A stretch of DNA of 64,000 nt from contig DATEHU010000040.1 in the NCBI GenBank assembly GCA_035279405.1, positions 62,001 through 126,000 of the forward strand. Direction: 5' to 3'. A model generated the notes under the pieces. That model was not told the DNA's origin, ran no database searches, and saw only the letters and a program-made list of their open reading frames with translations. Positions within the stretch are counted from its first letter, which is position 1, and every line of letters begins with the position of its first letter. The position numbers and the translations under genes were made by a program. Shown here one piece after another: positions 42,427 through 49,985 of this stretch. Origin of the DNA: Gammaproteobacteria bacterium. Its GTDB lineage: Bacteria; Pseudomonadota; Gammaproteobacteria; Natronospirales; REEB76.

Positions 42427-43101
42427 ATGACTGAGAAGCAATCCACCACCGGTTCCGCCCGCGCCGCCATGCCCTACACCGTTTATGGAATGTGGAGTTC
42501 CGGGAACTGCTACAAGGTGCGCCTGACACTGGAGCAGCTGCAGTTGCCTTATGCCTGGGTGGAAATAGACAGCACTCGCGGTGAAACGCGGACCGCGGAA
42601 TTTGTCGCGAAAAACCCCAACGGCAAAGTTCCGTTGCTGGAATTGCCGGACGGCAAGTTTTTATCCGAATCCAATGCCATCATGATTTTTCTCGCGGAAG
42701 GCAGCCGGCTCTGGCCCGCCGACCGTTGGCAACGCGCACAGGCGTTGCAGTGGATGTTCTTCGAGCAATACAGCCACGAGCCGTATATCGCGGTGGCGCG
42801 TTTCATCATGAAGTATCTGCCTGCGGATCATTCGCGGCGGCGGGATCTGCCGCAGTTGCACGCGCGCGGATACCAGGCCCTGGACGTCATGCAGCAGCAT
42901 TTGCAGCAGCAGAAGTTTTTCTCCGGTGCGGATTATGGGGTTGCGGACATCAGCCTGTTTGCCTATACACACTGCGCCGCAGACGGCGGGTTTGAGCTGT
43001 CTGCTTACCCGGCGGTACGCAACTGGTTTGAACGCGTGCAGGCCCAGCCCGGTTTTGTCAGCCTGGCGTCGCAGGCTGTCCGGTTCCAGGTTCGGACATG
43101 A
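42427..43101 (+). CDS. glutathione S-transferase family protein
   Basis: The 224-residue protein has the thioredoxin-like N-terminal half (YTVYGMWSSGNCYKVRLTLE, AEFVAKNPNGKVPLLELPDG, SESNAIMIFLAEGS) and an all-alpha C-terminal half (FFSGADYGVADISLFAYTHC). Ser-Ser in the MWSSGNC loop is the likely activating position. The specific reaction is unknown. It ends in a 4-base overlap with the E1 gene, so the two are probably translated together. Confidence 0.9.
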   Translation: MTEKQSTTGSARAAMPYTVYGMWSSGNCYKVRLTLEQLQLPYAWVEIDSTRGETRTAEFVAKNPNGKVPLLELPDGKFLSESNAIMIFLAEGSRLWPADRWQRAQALQWMFFEQYSHEPYIAVARFIMKYLPADHSRRRDLPQLHARGYQALDVMQQHLQQQKFFSGADYGVADISLFAYTHCAADGGFELSAYPAVRNWFERVQAQPGFVSLASQAVRFQVRT

Positions 43102-45371
43102 GCCAACAGTCGGGCAGCAGTGGATTCGCCCGCGCCGCTACGCGCAGCATCAACCGCGCGGAAATCGTGGATCAGAATTTCATTCACTTTGTGCAGGGAT
43201 GGACTGCAACACCCACGCGCAAGCCGTCAGATCGCGATGCCATGCGTGCGGGCGTCGCGCTCACAGTCAGGGATTTCAGGGAACTGTTCGAATCGCAGAT
43301 GCTGTCGCGGCATCAGGACCTCGAAGCCCGCGCCATGCGCGCGCGCAACGAAGGCTTCTACACCATCGGCAGTTCCGGCCACGAGGGCAATGCTGCCGTG
43401 GGCCGCGTTACGCGCCACACCGACATCGCGTTCCTGCATTACCGCAGCGGCGCGTTCATGCAGGAGCGCGCGCGTAAACTCGGCATAGATATGGTGTACG
43501 ACACCGCCCTGTCGCTGGCCGCGTCCAGCGAGGACCCGATTTCCGGTGGACGTCACAAGGTTTGGGGCTCGGTGCCCTTGTGGGTGCCGCCGCAGACTTC
43601 GACGATTGCCAGCCATTTGCCGAAAGCGGTCGGTACGGCGGTCGCCATAGGCCAGGCGCAACGCATCGGTGCGAAGCTGCCGATTCCCGAAGACAGCATC
43701 GTGGTGTGCAGTTTCGGTGACGCCAGCGCGAACCATTCGACTGCCGTAGGCGCGATCAACGCCGCGCAATGGACTGCGTTCCAGAAACTGCCCTGTCCGA
43801 TCCTTTTCATGTGCGAAGACAACGCCATCGGCATCTCGGTGAAGACGCCCGCCGGCTGGATCGAAGCCAATTACAGTGACCGTGCGGGACTCGAATACAT
43901 CGCCGCCGATGGCACCGACGTGGTGGACGCGTACGCGAAAACCCTGGAAGCCGTGGAGTATTGCCGCGCGCACCGCCACCCGGTGTTCCTGCACTTGAAA
44001 CTCGTGCGTCTCCTGGGCCACGCCGGCACCGACGCGGAAACGGAATACAAGAGCGCGGACGAACTGGAATCCACGGAAGCGCGTGATCCGCTCCTGGTAT
44101 CGGCGCGCATCGCGCTGGAATCGGGCGCGTATTCGCCGCCCGAATTGCTGGCGGCTTACGAAGTGGCACGCACCCGCGTGCACGAGGCTGCGCTCAAGGC
44201 CGCAAAACGACCGAAGCTGACCACCGCCGAAGAAGTCATGGCGCCATTGGCGCCGTATCACCCGGACGAGGTGAATGCGGAAGCCGTGCGCCCGGCTTCG
44301 GGAGCAGCACGTCTCGCCGCATTCGGCGGTGAAGATATGCTGCCGGAGAAACAGCCGCCGCGGCATCTGTCCATCCAGTTGAACCGCGCGCTCTTCGATC
44401 TCATGGCGAAGTATCCCGGGATGACCGTGTTCGGCGAGGACGTGGCGCAGAAAGGCGGCGTCTATACCGTGACCTCGGGCCTGTACAAGACCTTCAAGGG
44501 CCAGCGCGTGTTCAACACATTGCTGGACGAGCAGACCATACTCGGCATGGCCCAGGGCGCGGCTTACATGGGCCTGCTGCCGTTTCCCGAAATCCAGTAC
44601 CTCGCCTATTTCCACAATGCCTGCGACCAGATCCGTGGCGAGGCCGCCTCGCTGCAATTCTTTTCCAACGCGCAGTATTCAAACGGCATGGTAGTGCGCA
44701 TCGCGGCGCTCGGCTACCAGAAAGGCTTCGGCGGCCATTTCCACAACGACAACAGCTTCACCGCGCTGCGCGACATTCCCGGCGTGGTGATCGCCTGCGC
44801 CTCGCGCGGTGACGACGCGGCCATGATGCTGCGCACCTGCGCGGCGCTCGCGAAAGTGGACGGCCGCGTGGTGCTGTGGCTCGAACCCATCGCGCTATAC
44901 ATGGCCAAGGATTTGTACGCACCCAAGGACAACCAGTGGCTCTGCGACTACCCCACGCCGGATCGCGCCATTCCTCTGGGCGACGCGCGGGTCTATAACC
45001 CGAATGCGAAGGATTTGTTGATCGTCACCTTCGGCAATGGCGTACCCATGTCGCTGCGCGTGGCAATGAAGCTCAAAGCAAAAACCGGCAAACAGACCCG
45101 CATTCTGGATTTGCGCTGGCTCAAGCCGCTCAACGTGGATTTGATTGCCAAGCACGCCAAAGAAGTCGGCAAGATGCTGGTGGTGGATGAAGGGCGCGAG
45201 ACCGGTGGCATCTCGGAAGAAATTTTCACTGCCATCGAAGAACACACCAGCCGTGGTATTCGCAAAAAGCGCGTCGTCGGAAGGGATTCCTATATTCCGC
45301 TGGCCGCCGCCGCGAATCTGGTGCTGGTGAGCGAGGACGAGATTTTCTCAACGGCTAATGCGCTTGTTTAA
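43098..45371 (+). CDS. fused alpha-beta E1 component of a 2-oxoacid dehydrogenase
   Basis: The 757-residue protein joins an alpha-type half (about 1-400; thiamine diphosphate motif CSFGDASANHSTAVGAINAA and later EDNAIGIS) to a beta-type half (from about 410; FGEDVAQKGGVYTVTSGL, LLDEQTILGMAQGAAYMG, ILDLRWLKPLNVDLIAKHAK). Separate alpha and beta subunits are usual for branched-chain and acetoin dehydrogenases; fusion also occurs in some bacteria. E1 decarboxylates the 2-oxoacid and passes the acyl group to lipoyl-E2. No E2 or E3 gene is in the window, so the substrate is not fixed. Confidence 0.9.
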   Translation: MSQQSGSSGFARAATRSINRAEIVDQNFIHFVQGWTATPTRKPSDRDAMRAGVALTVRDFRELFESQMLSRHQDLEARAMRARNEGFYTIGSSGHEGNAAVGRVTRHTDIAFLHYRSGAFMQERARKLGIDMVYDTALSLAASSEDPISGGRHKVWGSVPLWVPPQTSTIASHLPKAVGTAVAIGQAQRIGAKLPIPEDSIVVCSFGDASANHSTAVGAINAAQWTAFQKLPCPILFMCEDNAIGISVKTPAGWIEANYSDRAGLEYIAADGTDVVDAYAKTLEAVEYCRAHRHPVFLHLKLVRLLGHAGTDAETEYKSADELESTEARDPLLVSARIALESGAYSPPELLAAYEVARTRVHEAALKAAKRPKLTTAEEVMAPLAPYHPDEVNAEAVRPASGAARLAAFGGEDMLPEKQPPRHLSIQLNRALFDLMAKYPGMTVFGEDVAQKGGVYTVTSGLYKTFKGQRVFNTLLDEQTILGMAQGAAYMGLLPFPEIQYLAYFHNACDQIRGEAASLQFFSNAQYSNGMVVRIAALGYQKGFGGHFHNDNSFTALRDIPGVVIACASRGDDAAMMLRTCAALAKVDGRVVLWLEPIALYMAKDLYAPKDNQWLCDYPTPDRAIPLGDARVYNPNAKDLLIVTFGNGVPMSLRVAMKLKAKTGKQTRILDLRWLKPLNVDLIAKHAKEVGKMLVVDEGRETGGISEEIFTAIEEHTSRGIRKKRVVGRDSYIPLAAAANLVLVSEDEIFSTANALV

Positions 45372-45622
45372 GTGGACCCAGGTGATCGCCGCCTTGACTG
45401 CGATGTTTTGCTTGGGCCAGACGCCGGGGCCGATTTTTGCGGCTGGATTTCCGATGTGGGCGGACTGCGCCCCGCATACTGGTCGCCATTGGCTTGCTGT
45501 TGCTGTGCATTGTGTCCGCATTGTTGCAACGGCCAACACAGGTAGGAGCGCTTTCAAGGCACGATTAAAACTGTGTTATGCAGCACGCAGTTGGCTCGCC
45601 CCGGGATCAAGATTAGCGCGTT
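45372..45622. other. intergenic stretch with half a REP-like sequence
   Basis: The gap between E1 and the convergent GNAT gene holds GTAGGAGCG near 45541, which resembles one end of the REP-like element at 37953. One forward frame before it could encode a hydrophobic segment (ILVAIGLLLLCIVSALL), but it lacks a convincing start. No gene is called. Confidence 0.4.
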
Positions 45623-46159
45623 CTACGCGGCCGGATTGCGTGCGAGAGTGAAATACAGCACTTCGATTTCAGGGTACCGTTCCGCCAGTTCGTGGGCATT
45701 GCGGATGCCGTGGCGGCGCATGCCGAGTTTTTCGGCCACGCGGATCGAGGCCCCGTTGGGCGGGTCCACGAGGGCCACGACCTGCGGCAGTTGCATGATG
45801 TTGAAAGCGTGTGCGACGAATCCCCGCGCCATTTCCGTGGCCAGCCCCCGGTTCCAGTAGTCCTTCCAGATCCACCAGCCGATCTCGAAGAGGCCGGCAT
45901 TTTCCAGCGGCTGGATGCCGCCCACGCCGCTGATCGCGCCGGACTGCTTCAGCACCGCGGCGCCCATGCAGCAGCTGTGCTGGGCGAGATTCCGCGCCTG
46001 GCGTGCGAGCCAAGCGTCAATGCGGGCCGTATCCCAACCGCGGCCGCCGTTGATGTAGCGCATCATTTCGGCGTCGGCGGCGAAACGCTCGAACGCCGGC
46101 CGGTCCGCCACCTCCCAGGGGCGGACCAGCAGCCGCTCGGTTTCGATGCGGAAAGCCAT
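45623..46159 (-). CDS. GNAT family acetyltransferase (RimJ/RimL-like)
   Basis: The 178-residue protein opens with TERLLVRPWEVADRPAFERF and has the acetyl-CoA region GGIQPLENAGLFEIGWWIW, YWNRGLATEMARGFVAHAF and VDPPNGASIRVAEKLGMR. It resembles enzymes that acetylate N-terminal or small-molecule amines. Its ATG follows directly after the stop of the isoprenylcysteine-methyltransferase-like gene, so it is the third gene of a small operon. Confidence 0.92.
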   Translation of the reverse strand: MAFRIETERLLVRPWEVADRPAFERFAADAEMMRYINGGRGWDTARIDAWLARQARNLAQHSCCMGAAVLKQSGAISGVGGIQPLENAGLFEIGWWIWKDYWNRGLATEMARGFVAHAFNIMQLPQVVALVDPPNGASIRVAEKLGMRRHGIRNAHELAERYPEIEVLYFTLARNPAA

Positions 46160-46645
46160 TTAAAGCCAGCGGCGCACGCGCTGCTTGTAGCCGAGATATT
46201 CCTGGCCGAATTTCCGTTCGAGATATTTCTCCTCCTTGCGGATTACCAGTCGGTCAATCAGCACCAGCGCCACCGGCACGGACAAGAGCGGCCAGAGCGC
46301 GTTGCCGGCGAGGCTCGCGCCCACGCTGATGAGCGTCATCCCCAGGTACATGGGATTGCGCGTCAGGCGATAAGGTCCGGCCGCGGTCAGCACCTTGGTG
46401 GGCACGTGCGGTATGGGGCTGGTGCCGGCACGCCGGAACGTGAACAGCGCCCAAGCCATGAGCAACAGTCCGGCGAGAATCCAGATGCCGCCCAGCGCGT
46501 ACTCGATCAACCGATGGCCGGGCCTGCCGATATGGATCGCATAGAAATATTGAATAACGAAGCCCATGATCAGGCCGATGAGGTAATAGAGCGGCGGCGG
46601 GAAACGTACGCCGGAGGTGTCTTGATGAACGGGGGTTTCGGACAT
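46160..46645 (-). CDS. isoprenylcysteine carboxyl methyltransferase-like membrane protein
   Basis: ATG 46645 gives 161 residues with four hydrophobic segments and the family C-terminus: VLTAAGPYRLTRNPMYLGMT, then EEKYLERKFGQEYLGYKQRV. These bacterial ICMT/PEMT-like proteins are small membrane methyltransferases with unknown substrates. It lies 35 bases after the DUF1761 gene and abuts the GNAT gene. Confidence 0.9.
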   Translation of the reverse strand: MSETPVHQDTSGVRFPPPLYYLIGLIMGFVIQYFYAIHIGRPGHRLIEYALGGIWILAGLLLMAWALFTFRRAGTSPIPHVPTKVLTAAGPYRLTRNPMYLGMTLISVGASLAGNALWPLLSVPVALVLIDRLVIRKEEKYLERKFGQEYLGYKQRVRRWL

Positions 46646-46680
46646 GCAGCGTCTCCCTGCGTTGCGATGCAGCGCCGCGA

Positions 46681-47088
46681 TTAACCCAGAAACAGGTGCG
46701 CCGCGACGGCACAGATCAACAGCTTGACCAGCCAACCGATGAGGTTGGACAAAGTGTTGAGCGGGTGGATTTTGATGAACAGTGCGTTGGTGACCAGCAA
46801 CGGCAGCGGTGCCAGCAGCCAGATGCCGAACGCCAGGCCGAGTGCGTGCCCCCAGCTCAGGGCATCGAGCCGCACGGCAAGGTAAATGAATATCACGCAG
46901 GTGAGCACGCCCAGCAGTACGGACCAGGTGATGGCCAGGCTCTCGCCTTTGCCGCTGCCGGTGTTGCGCCAGATTTCGGGATAAGTCTTGTATTTCTCGT
47001 GGAACAACACGCCGCCGAAGAACCAGTCCGTGAGTGACGTGACGACGATTGCCACGACCACGGCCACGATGAACCATTCGGTGCTCAT
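46681..47088 (-). CDS. DUF1761 membrane protein
   Basis: From ATG 47088 the 135-residue protein has four hydrophobic segments and the DUF1761-like N-terminal part with DWFFGGVLFHEKYKTYPEIW. LGLAFGIWLLAPLPLLVTN and the C-terminal HPLNTLSNLIGWLVKLLI follow. Function unknown. Likely first gene of the three-gene operon with the methyltransferase-like and GNAT genes. Confidence 0.78.
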   Translation of the reverse strand: MSTEWFIVAVVVAIVVTSLTDWFFGGVLFHEKYKTYPEIWRNTGSGKGESLAITWSVLLGVLTCVIFIYLAVRLDALSWGHALGLAFGIWLLAPLPLLVTNALFIKIHPLNTLSNLIGWLVKLLICAVAAHLFLG

Positions 47089-47274
47089 GCGGACATCTCT
47101 CCAAGGCCTGTCAATGCCGGCGGTTGGAGGTGTTTGCCGCGCCGCCAAGCGGCCCAATCTATACCACACCGCAGCGTTCGGCGCCTGCGCCGCGGCGCAG
47201 GCCGCACGGGGTAAAGTCCGCAGCCGCACCCATGTGTGTTCACGTCCGGCGGCGGCAGCGGCCGTCCCGCGGCG

Positions 47275-49167
47275 CTAATACAGCACCCGGAAGCGCAGCG
47301 TGTGGGGAATGCGGCGGATGTCGTCAAGCAGCGTTTCGGAATAATTGCGGTTGATGTCGGTGATCACGTAACCCAGCCGTTCATGGGTTTTCAGGTACTG
47401 GCCGAGGATATTGGCGCCATGCGCAGCCAGCGCCTGGTTGATCTGCGCGAGGATGCCGGGCACGTTCTCGTGCACGTGGATCAAGCGATGGGCATCGGCC
47501 TGCGGCGGCAGACGCAGCGGCGGGAAATTCACGCTGCCTTCGGTGTTGCCGGTATTCACGTAGTCAATAATGCGGCTGCTCACGTAGCGGCCGATGTCCC
47601 GCTGGGCTTCGAGCGTGCTGCCGCCGATGTGCGGCGTGAGCAGGGCATTGGCGGACTTGCGCAACGGATGCTCGAAGCGCTCGCCGTTGGCGTGTGGCTC
47701 CTCGGGGTACACGTCGAGTGCCGCACCGAGCAAGCGGCCGGATTCCAGCTGCACGCGCAGCGCCTCGAGATCCACCACGTGGCCGCGCGAGAGGTTCAGG
47801 AACACCGCGCCCGGCCGCATGCGCGCGAATTCACGCACGCCGATGAGTTTGGAGTTTTCCTTGCGGCCGTCCACATGCACGGTCACGGCGTCGGAACTAT
47901 CCAGCAGCTCGTCCAGTGTCGTGCACTTGTGCGCGTTGCCGAGCGCGAGCTTCTCCGCCACGTCGTAGAAGCACACGTCCATGCCCAGCGATTCGGCCAC
48001 CACCGAGAGTTGCATGCCGATGTTGCCGTAGCCGACGATCCCCAGGCGCTTGCCGCGTACCTCGTGCGCACCCTTTGCGGACTTGTCCCACACACCGTGG
48101 TCCATGAGGCGGATTTTCTCGGGGATGCCGCGCAGCAGGAAAATGATTTCCGCGAGCGCCAGCTCCACCACCGAGCGTGTGTTGCTGAAGGGCGCGTTGA
48201 AGGCGACTACGCCCTTGCGTTCGCAGGCGTGCAGGTCCATCTGGTTGATGCCGATGCAGAATGCGCCGACCGCGAGCAGGCGCCTGGCACCGGCGAGGGC
48301 GCGCTCCGTCACCTGTGTCTTGGAGCGGATGCCGAGGATGGACACATCGGCGAGCCGCTCCGCGAGTGCGGCTTCCTCCAGACTGCCGGCCACGGTTTCC
48401 ACGCTGTAGCCTTCCTTGTCGAACGCAGCCACGGCGTCCGCGTGAATGTTCTCCAGCAGCAGAACTTTCATGCGGTTCTTGGGGTACGACACTGCCGCAC
48501 GCAAGCCGAGATCGTAGAGTACTTCGTCGAAATTCGGCGCCACGTGGTCGGCTTTGGCCGTGACCTCAGGACGCGCGATGTTTTCGGTAAACGCGTAGAA
48601 ACGCGCGGCGGCGCCCGCTGCGCGGATTTTGTAATCGCTCCAGCCGTCGCCCACGACAATCACGCGCCCGTCCAGTTTGAGCTTCTGGACGACCTCGATT
48701 TTGCCGCCCTCGCGCGATAGCGGATTGTCCCAGTCGCAGCCGTTGCTCACGCCCGCCGCATCGAAGGTGAGCGTGTTTGCGTGCAGATACTCCGCGCGCA
48801 GGCCGAGGTTGCGGATCACCGGTTCCACCATCTGCCGGAAACCGCCTGTGAGGACATGCACGCGGTCCGCATGCGCGGCGAGAAACGCGCGGTTGCGAAG
48901 AAACGAAGGCGTCACCAGGGTTTGGAGCCGGGCACTTACCTCCGGCATGCGCGCGCGCGGGAAATGCAGCAGCGCCAGGCGCTGCTGCAGCGATTCACGG
49001 TAATCCAGGTGGCCGGCCATGGCTGCGTCAATCAGCTCCTGGATGTGCCGCCGGATATCGGCGCGCGCGACCGGATCGGGGACGGCGATTTCCGCCATGA
49101 CGTCCATCATCTCCACGCGGATGAGCGTGCTGTCGAAGTCAAGGATGAACTGGATGTCGGTTGGCAT
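47275..49167 (-). CDS. SerB-SerA fusion: HAD phosphatase joined to 3-phosphoglycerate dehydrogenase
   Basis: The 630-residue protein has two enzymes in one chain. Residues 1-225 are a phosphoserine-phosphatase-like HAD domain: Asp10/Asp12 in ILDFDSTLIRVEMMD, TGGF at 107-110, Lys156 in REGGKIEVV and VGDGWSDYK at 172-180. Residues 233-630 are a SerA domain: NAD motif GIVGYGNIG 376-384, Arg461 in NLSRGHVVD, Glu490, His513 in LLTPHIGGST, and a C-terminal ACT domain (560-630). These are steps one and three of serine synthesis. It lies 29 bases behind a phosphoribosyltransferase gene. Confidence 0.92.
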   Translation of the reverse strand: MPTDIQFILDFDSTLIRVEMMDVMAEIAVPDPVARADIRRHIQELIDAAMAGHLDYRESLQQRLALLHFPRARMPEVSARLQTLVTPSFLRNRAFLAAHADRVHVLTGGFRQMVEPVIRNLGLRAEYLHANTLTFDAAGVSNGCDWDNPLSREGGKIEVVQKLKLDGRVIVVGDGWSDYKIRAAGAAARFYAFTENIARPEVTAKADHVAPNFDEVLYDLGLRAAVSYPKNRMKVLLLENIHADAVAAFDKEGYSVETVAGSLEEAALAERLADVSILGIRSKTQVTERALAGARRLLAVGAFCIGINQMDLHACERKGVVAFNAPFSNTRSVVELALAEIIFLLRGIPEKIRLMDHGVWDKSAKGAHEVRGKRLGIVGYGNIGMQLSVVAESLGMDVCFYDVAEKLALGNAHKCTTLDELLDSSDAVTVHVDGRKENSKLIGVREFARMRPGAVFLNLSRGHVVDLEALRVQLESGRLLGAALDVYPEEPHANGERFEHPLRKSANALLTPHIGGSTLEAQRDIGRYVSSRIIDYVNTGNTEGSVNFPPLRLPPQADAHRLIHVHENVPGILAQINQALAAHGANILGQYLKTHERLGYVITDINRNYSETLLDDIRRIPHTLRFRVLY

Positions 49168-49196
49168 GGCGTTCGCGGTCCGTGCGCGGTTGAGTT

Positions 49197-49766
49197 TCAG
49201 GCGTCGGCCGCGTTGCCGCCGGTTTTGAACAACGGCAGATGCGCGAGCGCGATCACATGCTTCCAGTCTTCACGCTCGCCTTCGGTGCAGATGGCCGCTT
49301 CGCACACGGCCTGGCCGGCGGCGCGCGTCACGATCTCGCGCATGGCCACCAGCGTGGAGCCCGTGCTTATCACGTCGTCGATCAGGGCCACGCGCGCGTT
49401 GGCAACCAGGTCGCGGTCCTTCTGATCGAGGTACAGGGTTTGTTTACGGCCCATGGTGATCGAAGTGGTGGTGGTCGAGAGCGCTTCGCCCATGTAGCTC
49501 TTGTAAGTCTTGCGCAGCACCACGTAAGGCAATTGCAGCCGTCGTGCCAGGACGTAGGTCAGCGGAATGCTCTTGGCTTCCGGCGTCATCAGCACCTGCG
49601 GAGCGTGCGCAGCAATGCGCGGCGCGAGTGCCGCGGCGGCTTCCTCCGCCAGTTCCACATCGCCCAGGATGTTGAGCACCGCGATGCGCAGCCCGGGCTG
49701 GACTTCGAACAGCGGGAGTTCGCGGGCCAGCCGGCCTATCCGCAGGGTAAATGACGGCGACTGCAT
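49197..49766 (-). CDS. adenine phosphoribosyltransferase-like protein
   Basis: ATG 49766 gives 189 residues with MQSPSFTLRIGRLARELPLF at the N-terminus. The 5-phosphoribosyl-diphosphate loop is RVALIDDVISTGSTLVAMRE, and TPEAKSIPLTYVLARRLQLP and VVLRKTYKSYMGEAL match the apt-like branch. It probably salvages a purine base with PRPP. The exact base cannot be fixed. It is upstream of the SerB-SerA gene in the same direction, so they may share a promoter in the 219-base gap before 49986. Confidence 0.85.
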   Translation of the reverse strand: MQSPSFTLRIGRLARELPLFEVQPGLRIAVLNILGDVELAEEAAAALAPRIAAHAPQVLMTPEAKSIPLTYVLARRLQLPYVVLRKTYKSYMGEALSTTTTSITMGRKQTLYLDQKDRDLVANARVALIDDVISTGSTLVAMREIVTRAAGQAVCEAAICTEGEREDWKHVIALAHLPLFKTGGNAADA

Positions 49767-49985
49767 GACCCGGATTCTCCGATCAGACGCGTTGGGGTGG
49801 CGCGAACCGAAATCGAATGCCGGTGTCCATACTACACTGAGCCGCCCGGCGGACGTGTTCCGGTGCCGCGGTCGCCACAATTTTTATTATTCATTTCTGA
49901 ATTATTGCCGAGGCACCGCCACCGATGGCGGACCACGCTATAAACAATGAGTGTCGGGCGGTGGGGCGGGCAAACGGGTAGGATA

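Noticed and set aside
45358-45651. 97-residue forward frame after the E1 gene
   Set aside because: It crosses the E1 end, a REP-like half and the GNAT 3' end, and shows no domain or ribosome site.
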